Below are positions 28,641 through 37,330 of a stretch of DNA of 64,000 bases, piece after piece (position 1 is the stretch's first letter; each line of letters begins with the position of its first letter). Source of the stretch: Microvirga terricola (GTDB lineage: Bacteria; Pseudomonadota; Alphaproteobacteria; Rhizobiales; Beijerinckiaceae); assembly GCF_011777495.1 (NCBI RefSeq), contig NZ_JAATJS010000002.1:762854-826853 (forward strand), written 5' to 3'. The notes below the pieces were generated by a model. It had not been told where the DNA came from and did not search any database. It saw only the letters and a list, made by a program, of their open reading frames with translations. A program made the position numbers and the translations under genes.

Positions 28641-29344
28641 ATGAAGGTCCTGAGCGAATGGGGCATGGCCGGAGTCGAGACGCTCCGGCAGCGGTCGATG
28701 TTCTCATCATCGTCGATACCCTGTCCTTCTCGACCGCCGTCGATGTGGCAGTCTCGCGAGGCGCCATCGTCTATCCGTTTTCGTACGGCGACCATAAGGC
28801 GGCGCAGGCCGAGGCGGATCGCGTCGGAGCCGTGCTCGCCCATCCCCGGCGGGCCGCTGGCGGACAGTTCAGCCTCTCGCCGGTCAGTCTCGCGGGCCTT
28901 TCTGCGAGGGCGAAGCTCGTTCTTCCATCCCCCAACGGCTCGCGCCTCTCCGCCGCATGCAATGGCATCCCAGCTCTCGCCGGTTGTCTGCGAAACGCGG
29001 ACGCGGTCGCGAAAGCCGCTCGCGAGGTCGCGGGGAGCGGCATCATTGGCGTCGTGCCTGCCGGAGAGCGCTGGCCCGATGGAAGCTTACGCCCGGCCAT
29101 CGAGGATCTGTTGGGCGCGGGCGCGATCATCGACCGGATCGCCTTGCCCTGTTCGCCGGAAGCGAAAGTTTTTCGCGACGCCTATCGCAGCGCGGGTCAA
29201 AGCCTCAACCGCCTCATCCGAGACTCGCTCTCAGGCCGCGAATTGACGGAAGCTGGCTATGTCGGGGATGTGGAAATCGCGCTGGAGCAGAACGTCAGCG
29301 CTTTCGCGCCACGGCTCATCGACGGCGCCTATCGCGCGGGCTGA
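28641..29344 (+). pseudogene. comB: 2-phosphosulfolactate phosphatase-like gene with one-base frameshift
   Basis: ComB-family phosphatase, best known from coenzyme M synthesis but present in many bacteria with unclear role. ATG 28641 reads MKVLSEWGMAGVETLR, the family N-terminus, then the frame fails; from about 28688 the homologous frame is one base off and reads AAVDVLIIVDTLSFSTAVDV through SPNGSRLS, GVIPAGERWPDGSL-like VVPAGERWPDGSL and to the stop at 29344. One base appears to be missing near 28686-28690. Either a recent pseudogene or a sequence error; a functional restart inside is unlikely because the early Asp motif is split off. Confidence 0.78.
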
Positions 29345-29348
29345 AAAC

Positions 29349-29786
29349 TCAATCCAAAATCTTGCGCATGAAGAAGCGCGGATAGATCGGCGGCGGGCCG
29401 TCGAGCTGGCCAAAAACCTCGAAGCCGAAGCGCTCATAGAACGGGCGGGCCTGGAAGCTGTAGGTGTCGAGCCACATGTGGTGGCACCCCCGCCACCGCG
29501 CCTCAGCCTCCGCCGCCTCCATCAGACGCGAGCCAACGCCCGTGCCGCGCATGATCTCCGGCACGATCAGCATGTCGATATGAAACCCACCCCATCGCGA
29601 CTGCCCCCACAACCCGCCGATGGGCTCACCGGTTTCCGGGTGAGGGATGAGGACCGCAAAGTCATGATTGTCCGGCGCGCCGACCGTCTCAGTCGTAAAC
29701 CGCCGCAGCTCCGCAAGGCCGGTGGCGTAGGCCTCGGAGGGTGGGGCGTCGGTTTCGATCAGGACTGAGGGGCTGTCCGGGTTCAT
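29349..29786 (-). CDS. GNAT family N-acetyltransferase
   Basis: 145 residues from ATG 29786. The acetyl-CoA loop is visible in IMRGTGVGSRLMEAAE, with the preceding strand HIDMLIVPE and FYERFGFEVFG near the end. Substrate unknown. The frame is open to 29924 but the extra 46 residues are unlike the family. Confidence 0.85.
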   Translation of the reverse strand: MNPDSPSVLIETDAPPSEAYATGLAELRRFTTETVGAPDNHDFAVLIPHPETGEPIGGLWGQSRWGGFHIDMLIVPEIMRGTGVGSRLMEAAEAEARWRGCHHMWLDTYSFQARPFYERFGFEVFGQLDGPPPIYPRFFMRKILD

Positions 29787-29953
29787 CGTCGTATCTCTCG
29801 GCGCGAAGCGGCTGTGATTGGGTTGGAAATCTATGCGAGAGCCCTTGTGCCCTTCATGCATTGTGACTTCAATCCTACGGGACCGTAAGTTTCGCCTGTC
29901 AAAGTTCAGATAAGGCTTCGGCATTCGGCTACGGGATCACTTGGGGGCCTGTG

Positions 29954-30415
29954 ATGACCTCAACCGCAACTATTCCAACAACAGAGACAAGGGCTGGGCC
30001 GAAGGGCATACGCGGGTGGATGCTTCTACCGGCTATTGGCACATTCTTAGGACCCCCTAGAGTTGCGAACAGCCTCTTCGACACTGTCCGGGCAGCTCGT
30101 GATGTGGGTGGCAACACAATGGTTGGCGCTGTCCTAGGCTTTGAAATTGTCGTAAGCACCGTTTTTCTCGGTCTTGCGCTTTGGCTGATCTATCTCCTCA
30201 TCAAGCATCGACGCGCCTATCCAAAGCTATTCATTTGGACTCTCGCGGGTCAGTCGGCGTTTTTGGTGGTCGATTGCACAATTGCATTTATTGTATTCGA
30301 TCTGCCCTTTGAGCCGGACGACTATAAGGCAATCTTCAAAAGCCTTCTCGTGTGTCTTGTTTGGATTCCCTACATGCTTCATTCAAAGCGCGTTCGGAAC
30401 ACGTTCATCAACTAG
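29954..30415 (+). CDS. DUF2569 family membrane protein
   Basis: 153 residues with about four hydrophobic segments; IRGWMLLPAIGTFLGP at the start is the DUF2569 motif, followed by LVVDCTIAFIVFDLPFE-type loops and LVWIPYMLHSKRVRNTF at the end. Function unknown. Base composition is clearly more AT-rich than its neighbours, and the gene lies beside a tRNA-Leu, suggesting horizontal arrival. GTG 29951 is an alternative start. Confidence 0.8.
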   Translation: MTSTATIPTTETRAGPKGIRGWMLLPAIGTFLGPPRVANSLFDTVRAARDVGGNTMVGAVLGFEIVVSTVFLGLALWLIYLLIKHRRAYPKLFIWTLAGQSAFLVVDCTIAFIVFDLPFEPDDYKAIFKSLLVCLVWIPYMLHSKRVRNTFIN

Positions 30416-30497
30416 GCGCGACTGCACCGCCTCCGTCGCTTTTGTGCGGATGAAGGAGGCGATCGGATCAAACCGAGACAATTTGGAAATCTGTAAA

Positions 30498-30583
30498 TGG
30501 TGCGGACGGCGGGGGTCGAACCCGCACGGGCTAGGCCCGAGGGATTTTAAGTCCCTTGCGTCTACCAGTTTCGCCACGTCCGC
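30498..30583 (-). tRNA. tRNA-Leu (anticodon UAA)
   Basis: Read on the minus strand, it begins GCGGACGTGGCGAAACTGG and ends with a matching acceptor strand and an encoded CCA. The anticodon loop reads CTTAAAA with TAA in the middle; a long variable arm and GGTTCGACCCC T-loop fit leucine. 86 bases including CCA. Confidence 0.95.
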
Positions 30584-30633
30584 ATTGGTGAAAGACGGTT
30601 ATCGGGAGCGCCGGGCGAGCGCAAGCCCATCCT

Positions 30634-30735
30634 AGAGCTTGGTCATGTCTCTCTGAAACATGACTAAGCTCTCGTTTCCTTATTGCCGCATGATCCGGGC
30701 GAACAACCGGTGTCCACTTGTTCTGATCATGCTCC
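30634..30735 (+). repeat. Dispersed ~100 bp repeat, copy 1
   Basis: Begins AGAGCTTGGTCATGT and ends TTCTGATCATGCTCC. Its reverse complement is very similar (I estimate ~85 percent) to 38711-38812. It holds a hairpin of 13 positions (AGCTTGGTCATGT against ACATGACTAAGCT), one of them a G-U pair. The GAGCATGATC motif is a hallmark of short repeats in many Rhizobiales chromosomes. It lies between the tRNA and the 3' end of the monooxygenase. Confidence 0.8.
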
Positions 30736-30742
30736 AAGACGG

Positions 30743-31927
30743 TCAGGCGGTGGGGCGGAAGTCGTAGAGCCAGGAATAGCGCTCGGTCATGCCCTCGGGG
30801 CCGAGGTGGCGCATGACCTGGTTGCGGCCGAAGGCCATAAGGCCGCCCATGTGATAGACGCGCCCGTTCTGGCGCGCCTCTCCTTGCACCTTTCGCACCC
30901 GGTCGAGGCGCTTTTCGGCATAAGTCGCAAACGCCTGTGGAATGCGCCCCGCATCGGTCATCAGGAGGGCGAGCGTTGCGGCGTCTTCGATAGCGAGCGC
31001 TGCGCCTTGCGCGAGGAAGGGCAGGACGGGGTGGGCTGCGTCGCCGAGAAGGGCGATGCGCCCCTTGACCAAAGTTGTCGCGGGCAAGTCGAAGAGCGAC
31101 CAGCGCAGCCATTGCGAGGGCTGCGCGAGGAGTTTTTGCAGGGCAGGCGCGGCGGAAGCATAGTGCGATTGAAGCTCGCTGCCGTCGCCGGGCGCGGCCC
31201 AGCCTTCGACGGGCTCAGGCGCGCGCTCGATAGCGACGACATTGACGAGCCGCCCGCTCGCGACGGGATAGTGCACCACATGGCCACGCGGGCCGAGCCA
31301 CAGGCCGGTCTCGTCTCCCGCGAGAGGGGCAGGCGCGGCGCTTCTGTCGAGAGTGGCGCGCCAGGCCACATAGCCGCGAAAGGCGGGGGAGGCGGTTTCT
31401 CCCAGCGCAGCGCGCACCTTCGACCACACGCCATCTGCGCCGATCACCGCATCGACGCTCAACGTTTCCCGCGCGCCGCCTTGGGTCGTCATGGTGACGC
31501 TAGCCGTAAAGGGGCCGTCGTGGACCTCCTCGACCTTGCGGCCGATCAGCAGGCGAATCGTGGGCGTGGAGCGCACCGCGTCGAGCAGGATGGTCTGAAG
31601 GTCCGCCCGGTGGATGACCCAATAGGGCGCGCCGAAACGGCTGCGCATGAAGGGGCCGAGCGCGACCTGTCCGATTTGCCGACCGGAGCGGATGCTGCGC
31701 ACGACGACGCGCGCGGGCTCTGTGGCTGCGCGCCTCAGCGCGGCCCCGAGGCCGAGGTCGATCAGGATGCGGCTGGCATTGGGGGAGAGCTGCAGGCCGG
31801 CTCCGACTTCGCTGAAGCCGGTCCGGCGCTCGATGAGGGTGATCGCGTGACCTTGGCGGGCTAGGGCAAGGGCCGTCGTCAGCCCGCCGATGCCGGCGCC
31901 AACGACCGCGACCGAAAGCTCCGACAT
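30743..31927 (-). CDS. FAD-dependent aromatic-ring monooxygenase
   Basis: Group A flavoprotein hydroxylase of the salicylate/3-hydroxybenzoate hydroxylase type. 394 residues; GAGIGG near residue 11 (NAD-like binding for FAD), the DG motif in SVDAVIGADGVWSKVR and the GDAAHPVLPFLAQGAALAIED motif are all intact. The zinc-finger gene directly upstream ends one base before this start, so they are cotranscribed. No ring-cleavage genes are near, so the substrate is open. Confidence 0.9.
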   Translation of the reverse strand: MSELSVAVVGAGIGGLTTALALARQGHAITLIERRTGFSEVGAGLQLSPNASRILIDLGLGAALRRAATEPARVVVRSIRSGRQIGQVALGPFMRSRFGAPYWVIHRADLQTILLDAVRSTPTIRLLIGRKVEEVHDGPFTASVTMTTQGGARETLSVDAVIGADGVWSKVRAALGETASPAFRGYVAWRATLDRSAAPAPLAGDETGLWLGPRGHVVHYPVASGRLVNVVAIERAPEPVEGWAAPGDGSELQSHYASAAPALQKLLAQPSQWLRWSLFDLPATTLVKGRIALLGDAAHPVLPFLAQGAALAIEDAATLALLMTDAGRIPQAFATYAEKRLDRVRKVQGEARQNGRVYHMGGLMAFGRNQVMRHLGPEGMTERYSWLYDFRPTA

Positions 31928-31928
31928 C

Positions 31929-32192
31929 TTACGCTGCCGGGGAGTCGGTCTCGTAATCGGGCGTCCACACGCAATCGGCCGGGCGGGATTCGCTCGCCTT
32001 CAGGGACGGGTCGTACTTGAACAGGGTCGAGCAATAGGAGCAGACGATCTCGTTGTCGGTGCCCATGTCCAGGAAGATATGCGGGTGATCGAACGGGGGC
32101 TTGGCCCCGATGCACATGAACTCCTTCGAGCCCACGTGAATGACGGAAACGCCCGGCTCGTTGTGGAAATGAGGAGTGCCTTTGTCAGCCAT
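31929..32192 (-). CDS. Zinc-finger (CHCC) domain protein
   Basis: 87 residues from ATG 32192. The CHCC motif is visible as FMCIG, DHPHIFLDMG and VCSYCSTLF, as in the NDUFS6-like subunit of complex I and its alphaproteobacterial relatives. Likely a small zinc protein; complex I accessory function is inferred from the family. Upstream partner of the monooxygenase gene. Confidence 0.88.
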   Translation of the reverse strand: MADKGTPHFHNEPGVSVIHVGSKEFMCIGAKPPFDHPHIFLDMGTDNEIVCSYCSTLFKYDPSLKASESRPADCVWTPDYETDSPAA

Positions 32193-32369
32193 CGTCGGTG
32201 CTCGTCGTTCAGGAAATTTGCGCGCACCATAATGGCCGAAGGGCCATGCGCCTAGAGCAAAATCCGATCTGATGGGATCAGAGTCGAGGGCGGTATCCAT
32301 TGCGGGGGAAAATGCTTTAGGGTGCGGTCGACTAAGGCCCCTTGGACCCTGCAACGACCTGAAAATCCC

Positions 32370-33134
32370 ATGCGTTACTTCAATTCCGCCGGCGTCAGCA
32401 TCGCCTATGTCGATGCCGCACCCGAGGAGGGGCACGGAGCCCCGATCCTGCTCATCCACGGCTTTGCCTCGAACTATGCGGTGAATTGGCTCAACACACT
32501 CTGGTTCAAGTCTCTCACCAAGGCGGGACACCGGGTCATCGCGCTCGACAATCGGGGGCATGGGGAGAGCGAGAAGCTCTACGATCCCGCGGCCTATGAC
32601 TCCAATCTCATGGCGGGCGATGCCCTGCGGCTGCTCGATCATCTCGAGATCGAGCGGGCGGATGTGATGGGCTATTCCATGGGCGCGCGGATCACGGCCC
32701 ATCTGGCGCTGATGGCGCCGGACAGGATGCGCTCCGCGATTCTCGGCGGCCTCGGCATCCATCTCATCGAGGGCGTCGGCCTGCCGCTCGGCATCGCGGA
32801 TGCGATGGAGGTGCGTTCCCTCGACGACCTGACCGACCCGATGCAGCGCATGTTCCGCGCCTTCGCCGAACAGACGAAGAGCGATCTCAGGGCGCTTGCG
32901 GCCTGCATCCGCGGTTCGCGCCAGACGCTCACCGCAGAGCAGGTGGCGACCATCCGCGTGCCGACCCTGGTGGCGGTAGGAACGAACGACCCGATTGCGG
33001 GCTCGCCCCATGACCTCGCCAAGCTGATGCCCTGCGCGGAAGCGCTCGATATTCCGGGCCGCGATCACAACCTCGCGGTCGGCGACCGGGCGCACAAGCA
33101 GGGCGTGGTCGACTTTCTCGCTCGCAGGCCGTGA
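32370..33134 (+). CDS. Alpha/beta hydrolase
   Basis: 254 residues from ATG 32370. The fold's oxyanion segment LLIHGFASN, nucleophile elbow GYSMGA, acid in TNDPIAG and the histidine in GRDHNLAVGDRAH complete the triad. Broad family of esterases, lactonases and C-C hydrolases; substrate unknown. An earlier in-frame ATG at 32322 lacks a ribosome site. Confidence 0.88.
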   Translation: MRYFNSAGVSIAYVDAAPEEGHGAPILLIHGFASNYAVNWLNTLWFKSLTKAGHRVIALDNRGHGESEKLYDPAAYDSNLMAGDALRLLDHLEIERADVMGYSMGARITAHLALMAPDRMRSAILGGLGIHLIEGVGLPLGIADAMEVRSLDDLTDPMQRMFRAFAEQTKSDLRALAACIRGSRQTLTAEQVATIRVPTLVAVGTNDPIAGSPHDLAKLMPCAEALDIPGRDHNLAVGDRAHKQGVVDFLARRP

Positions 33135-33191
33135 CGCCTTGAGTTGATTTCGCATCCCCTCCTTCCAGTTCCGTTGGGGAGGGAGAGCGCG

Positions 33192-33725
33192 ATGACCCGA
33201 CTCGACAGTGCCATCCGGCGATTGACGGCGCAGCGGGACCTTTTGAATTGGGCCACGGACCAGATCGCGCCGAGCGGCCTCGTGCTGGAACTCGGTCTCG
33301 GCAACGGGCGAACGTACGATCATCTGCGAGCGCGACTGCCGGGGCGGGAGATCTATGTGTTCGAGCGCGCGCCCGCCGCCCATCCGGATTGCATCCCGCC
33401 TGCTCGCTATCTGATCGTCGGCGATCTTCTGGACACGCTGCCCGCCTTCATCGAACGGTTCGGGCCCGGCGCGGCGGCGCTCATCCACATTGACATCGGC
33501 ACGGGCGACGAAACGCAAAACCGCAAGCTCGCCGCCCGCCTGGCGCCCTTGCTGGAACCCCTGCTGCAACTCGGCGGCCTGCTCGTCGCGGACAGGGCGT
33601 TTGCGATGCCTTCCTGCTCCGACATCTCCGCCGAGACGGGCATGGCGGCGGGGCGCTACTTCGTCTATCGCCGAAAGGGCAAGAGCGCGGCCGCGCCCAC
33701 TCGCTTGGAGACTATCTCCCGATAA
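33192..33725 (+). CDS. Class I SAM-dependent methyltransferase
   Basis: 177 residues from ATG 33192, with GGGAGGGAGAG ribosome region upstream. VLELGLGNGRTYDHLR is the SAM loop and VFERAPAAHP the acidic strand; GPGAAALIHIDIGTGDE follows. A short Rossmann methyltransferase of unknown substrate. Its end overlaps the convergent enoyl-CoA hydratase by 14 bases. Confidence 0.82.
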   Translation: MTRLDSAIRRLTAQRDLLNWATDQIAPSGLVLELGLGNGRTYDHLRARLPGREIYVFERAPAAHPDCIPPARYLIVGDLLDTLPAFIERFGPGAAALIHIDIGTGDETQNRKLAARLAPLLEPLLQLGGLLVADRAFAMPSCSDISAETGMAAGRYFVYRRKGKSAAAPTRLETISR

Positions 33726-34512
33726 AGACCGGCGGGCGCTTTTCGAGAAAAGCGACACGGCCTTCCACCGCGTCTGCGCTGTCGAAGCACAGATCGGCGA
33801 GGGCGGCAGGGTCGCGTCCGGGCTTGGCGAGGCCGCTTGCCGCATCGATGGCAGCCTTGGCCGCCTGAATCGTCAGCGGCGCATTTTGGGCGATGTCGCG
33901 GGCGAGGGCGGTTGTCGTCGCTTCCAATTCCTCGTCCGGCACCAGCCTTTGCGCGACGCCGAGACGCTCGGCCTCTGCCGCGCCGATCCGCCGCGCGGTG
34001 TAGAAAAGATCCTTCGCCGCAGGTGCGCCGATGGCGGCGGTGATCATTCGCATCGCGCCGGGCGGATAACCGACGCCGAGCCGCGCCGCCGGAATGCCGA
34101 AGATCGCATTGTCCGACACGACGCGTAGATCGCAGGCAACCGCAAGGCCGAAGCCGCCGCCGAGGCAGAAGCTGCGGATCATCGCGATCACCGGCTTCGC
34201 GCAATGGGCGACCGCCCAGAAGGCGGCTTCGTTCTCCGCCTCGTAGCGCCGCCCACCTTCTGCATCCGCGCGATGCGTCTCGAATTCCGAGATGTCCGCG
34301 CCCGAGGCGAAGGCGCCATCGCCCGCGCCGCGCAAGATGATGCCCCGGACCTCGGCAGCCGCCTCCAGCGCCGTCATGATCGGCGGCAGGCTGCGCCACA
34401 TCTCCAAATCGAAGGCGTTGCGCTTGGCCGGGTTGTCGATGGCAATCGTCGCGACCGCATCCTCGACGGAGACGCGAAGCTTCGGCGTGGGCGACGTATA
34501 AGCAAAGGTCAT
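33712..34512 (-). CDS. Enoyl-CoA hydratase/isomerase family protein
   Basis: Crotonase-fold protein of 266 residues. The oxyanion-hole segments GAGDGAFASGADISEFE and CLGGGFGLAVACDLRV and the later GIPAARLGVGYPPGAMR are typical. It may act on fatty acyl-CoA or in another CoA pathway. One of the two catalytic Glu positions is not obviously conserved, so hydratase activity is not certain. Confidence 0.85.
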   Translation of the reverse strand: MTFAYTSPTPKLRVSVEDAVATIAIDNPAKRNAFDLEMWRSLPPIMTALEAAAEVRGIILRGAGDGAFASGADISEFETHRADAEGGRRYEAENEAAFWAVAHCAKPVIAMIRSFCLGGGFGLAVACDLRVVSDNAIFGIPAARLGVGYPPGAMRMITAAIGAPAAKDLFYTARRIGAAEAERLGVAQRLVPDEELEATTTALARDIAQNAPLTIQAAKAAIDAASGLAKPGRDPAALADLCFDSADAVEGRVAFLEKRPPVFIGR

Positions 34513-34592
34513 GGCTGGCCGGATCTAGAGTAACAGGCTCCACCTTCTTATTTATGTTAGTGCAATCGGCCTAGACCGGCAGGGAGACCGTC

Positions 34593-35420
34593 ATGACACA
34601 GCCACGTAAGGCCGAAGCTTCAGGCTTCGTTGCCGGGACCGTCGATCCGGTGTGGGACCGGCTGCGCGCCGAGGCCGAGGCGATTGTGCGCGAGGAGCCC
34701 GCACTGGCTGGCTTCGTGCTGAGCGCCATTCTGCAGCAACCCAATCTCGAATCGGCGGTGATCCACCGCGTCGCGCTGCGCCTCGCGCACCCGTCGATGG
34801 GCGCCGATATCATCGAACAGACTTTTCATGAGGCCGTGGAGCAGGATCGCGGGATCGGTTCGGCCTTCCGCGCGGATCTGAGCGCCGTGCTCGACCGTGA
34901 CCCTGCCACCACGCGGGTGATCGAGCCGCTGCTCTATTTCAAGGGCTTCCACGCCATCCAGACCCATCGCCTGGCCCATTGGCTCTGGCACCGCAAACGG
35001 CAGGATTTCGCGCTCTATCTTCAAAGCCGCTCGTCGGAAGTGTTCCAGACGGACATTCATCCCGCCGCCGTTGTTGGCCGCGGCATCTTCCTCGATCACG
35101 CCACCGGCCTCGTCGTCGGCTCGACGGCCGTCGTCGAGGACAACGTCTCGATCTTGCAGAACGTGACGCTCGGCGGCACCGGCAAGGAGAGGGGCGACCG
35201 GCACCCAAAAATCCGGCACGGCGTGCTTATCGGCGCGGGTGCGAAGATTTTGGGCAATATCGAAGTCGGCCATTGCGCGCGCATTGCCGCAGGCTCGGTG
35301 GTGCTCAAGCCCGTGCCGCACAATGCGACGGTTGCGGGCGTGCCCGCCAAGGTGATCGGCAGCGCGGGATGCGAGGAGCCCGCTCGCGCCATGGATCACT
35401 TCCTGTCCGAAGGGATCTGA
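34593..35420 (+). CDS. cysE: Serine O-acetyltransferase
   Basis: First step of cysteine synthesis, forming O-acetylserine. 275 residues; N-terminal helical domain (ILQQPNLESAVIHRVALRLA) and a C-terminal left-handed beta-helix with DIHPAAVVGRGIFLDHATG and VTLGGTGKERGDRHPKI, the substrate-binding segments of CysE. Followed by DUF3126 at 81 bases. Confidence 0.96.
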   Translation: MTQPRKAEASGFVAGTVDPVWDRLRAEAEAIVREEPALAGFVLSAILQQPNLESAVIHRVALRLAHPSMGADIIEQTFHEAVEQDRGIGSAFRADLSAVLDRDPATTRVIEPLLYFKGFHAIQTHRLAHWLWHRKRQDFALYLQSRSSEVFQTDIHPAAVVGRGIFLDHATGLVVGSTAVVEDNVSILQNVTLGGTGKERGDRHPKIRHGVLIGAGAKILGNIEVGHCARIAAGSVVLKPVPHNATVAGVPAKVIGSAGCEEPARAMDHFLSEGI

Positions 35421-35501
35421 GCGTAATAGTCTGACGCCGCTTGCCCCTGCGTTCGCGGCGTGGCAAGTGCTGCATCCGCGACATTAAGGAAAGGGTTTGC
35501 C

Positions 35502-35714
35502 GTGGATAAAACGGAGATGGCGAAAGTCGAGCGTTACCTGCGCCAGACTTTTGCGAACCACTCGATCCGCGTGGTCGGTCGTCCCAAGAAGACCGACTCG
35601 GCGGAAGTTTATATCGGTGAGGAATTCGTCGGCGTCCTGTTCGTGGACGACGAGGACGGAGACCGCTCCTTCAACTTCACCATGGCGATCCTCGACACGG
35701 ATCTCGAGGACTGA
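35502..35714 (+). CDS. DUF3126 family protein
   Basis: 70 residues from GTG 35502, which has AAGGAAAGGG upstream and gives the family start VDKTEMAKVERYLRQTF. Later VGRPKKTDSAEVYIG and a final FNFTMAILDTDLED, all typical. Small alphaproteobacterial protein of unknown function next to cysE, a conserved position. Confidence 0.88.
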   Translation: MDKTEMAKVERYLRQTFANHSIRVVGRPKKTDSAEVYIGEEFVGVLFVDDEDGDRSFNFTMAILDTDLED

Positions 35715-35783
35715 TCGGACCTCGCAGCAGAGTTCATTTTAGCGAATCCTGCTGCGCCTCCCTCCCAACGATTGGCCGCCGCC

Positions 35784-36314
35784 ATGCCGGTATATAGCCT
35801 CGACGAGATCGCTCCGATCCTGCCGGAACCCGGCCGTTTCTGGATTGCGCCGGATGCACATGTGATCGGCCGCGTCCGCCTTGGGGATGATGTCGGGGTC
35901 TGGTTCGGCGCTGTCCTGCGCGGCGACAACGAACTCATCGACATCGGTGCCGGGACGAACATTCAGGAAGGGGCGGTGCTCCACACCGACAAGGGCGTGC
36001 CCTTGAGCGTGGGGGAGGGCTGCACCATCGGGCACAGGGCCATCCTTCACGGCTGTACGGTGGGCGACAATTCGCTGATCGGGATGGGCGCGACGGTGCT
36101 CAACAATGCCCGCATCGGCTCGAATTGCGTCGTCGGCGCGAACGCGCTCGTGACCGAGGGCAAGGAATTTCCCGACAATTCGCTGATCGTCGGCGCACCC
36201 GCACGGGCGATCAGGGTGCTGGATGAGGCCGCTATCGAGCGGCTGCGATGGTCGGCGCGGCACTATGTCGAGAACTGGCGCCGCTTCGCAAAAGGAATGA
36301 AGCGGGTCGATTGA
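35784..36314 (+). CDS. Gamma-carbonic anhydrase family protein
   Basis: Left-handed beta-helix trimer of the gamma-CA/YrdA family. 176 residues from ATG 35784; HVIGRVRLGDDVGVWFGAVL, GAGTNIQEGAVLHTDKG and GCTIGHRAILHGC carry the three metal-type histidines. Real carbonic anhydrase activity is not assured in this subgroup. Stop codon lies inside a terminator hairpin. Confidence 0.92.
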   Translation: MPVYSLDEIAPILPEPGRFWIAPDAHVIGRVRLGDDVGVWFGAVLRGDNELIDIGAGTNIQEGAVLHTDKGVPLSVGEGCTIGHRAILHGCTVGDNSLIGMGATVLNNARIGSNCVVGANALVTEGKEFPDNSLIVGAPARAIRVLDEAAIERLRWSARHYVENWRRFAKGMKRVD

Positions 36315-36322
36315 CCCGCTTC
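36299..36322. terminator. Terminator hairpin between gamma-CA and BTLCP genes
   Basis: GAAGCGGGTC and GACCCGCTTC form a perfect 10-bp stem with the loop GATT that includes the upstream gene's stop. On the minus strand it runs into ATTCCTTTT, so it works for the convergent gene. Confidence 0.75.
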
Positions 36323-36346
36323 ACGTCATCTTCAGATCGGGAAAGT

Positions 36347-37021
36347 TTAGCGGTTCTTCGCAGTGACGGTCGGGGAGGTGACGCCGCCGAGCGAGACCCA
36401 TGCGGTCGAGGTCTGGCTTTCCTGCTTCACATAGACGTAGCCGGTCCGCTCCCACGACAACACCGCGTTGCGCTTGTTGTCGAGGACGTAATCGCCCTTG
36501 CTGGTCTTGAGCATGAGAACGGCATGGCCTTCGCCCAGCTCGTCGATCACGACGGTCATGCGCATGGCGCGGCGGGGCAACCCCTTTTCCGCGAGGAGCT
36601 TGCGCTTGAGGAGCTGATAGTCCTCGCAGTCGCCCTTGCCGTCGGTCGGCAGGCTCCACTTATCGACAACGCCCCAATGGTCCATGTCCGTGACCGGCTT
36701 GATGGTCGTGTTCACGTGCTGGTTGACCGAGACGATCGTCTTCCAGATCTCAGGAGTCATCTCGATGGTCGAGGCCTCCGACGTGTCGACCGCGCATTCG
36801 CCCGGATAGTCACGGCAGAACTCCACCCAACCCTGGATCGGCTTGGCCGAACCGGCGGTCCGGATCACATGTCCGGCCTTGGGAAGAGAGCCCGTTGTGG
36901 TCTGTGCCTGAGAGGCCGATCCAAGGAAAACCAGCGAAAGGCCAATGAAAGCGGTCTTAACAATTTTGGAAGCGAAACGAGCGTTCGCGCCAGAAAGATC
37001 GAAGTTCTTAATAAGAGCCAT
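36347..37021 (-). CDS. Transglutaminase-like cysteine proteinase (BTLCP)
   Basis: Predicted periplasmic cysteine peptidase of the BTLCP family (COG3672), related to LapG-type biofilm proteases. 224 residues; after a signal peptide (VFLGSASQAQ) come GDCEDYQLLKRKLL, carrying the catalytic Cys, and a His/Asp pair in LGEGHAVLMLK and GDYVLDN. I choose ATG 37021 (MALIKNFDL). A perfect CtrA-type box begins 18 bases upstream. No LapD/LapA genes are near. Confidence 0.88.
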   Translation of the reverse strand: MALIKNFDLSGANARFASKIVKTAFIGLSLVFLGSASQAQTTTGSLPKAGHVIRTAGSAKPIQGWVEFCRDYPGECAVDTSEASTIEMTPEIWKTIVSVNQHVNTTIKPVTDMDHWGVVDKWSLPTDGKGDCEDYQLLKRKLLAEKGLPRRAMRMTVVIDELGEGHAVLMLKTSKGDYVLDNKRNAVLSWERTGYVYVKQESQTSTAWVSLGGVTSPTVTAKNR

Positions 37022-37038
37022 GCCCCACACTCAGTTGG

Positions 37039-37054
37039 TTAATGTTCTTTTAAC
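37039..37054 (-). promoter_or_regulatory. Perfect CtrA-type box upstream of BTLCP gene
   Basis: TTAA, seven bases, TTAAC matches the CtrA consensus TTAA-N7-TTAAC exactly. It lies 18 bases before the BTLCP start. A further TTAAGGTTAAC lies at about 37133-37143. CtrA is the alphaproteobacterial cell-cycle regulator; control is inferred. Confidence 0.55.
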
Positions 37055-37330
37055 CAAACTGACACGGCTGGAATTACGGCTCAAGCCAAAAGTAAAGGAT
37101 GAGTTAACGCGTCGCGGGTGGGACTAGTTCCATTAAGGTTAACGAAATTATTCATCCAGAATTTACGCCTACTGACCTTCCCTTTAGTCATATCTTTCAC
37201 TGCAACGCGGAGGAGGGAGCAGCACGCCGGACTCGACCTCGGCAGGCAAACAACGGTAACTCAGTCGAGCTTTTCCGAAACGCGGTCGATTGCCGCCACA
37301 CGCGCAACCGGCTCTTCAAGAAGTGCTTTC

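Noticed and set aside
32250..32330. A stretch starting CTAGAGCAAAATCCGATC resembling short Rhizobiales repeats
   Set aside because: Only one copy is in the window, so repeat nature cannot be shown.
31929..33845. 638-codon minus-strand frame spanning several genes
   Set aside because: Only its last 87 codons (zinc-finger protein) resemble a protein; the rest lies antisense to the hydrolase and methyltransferase genes.
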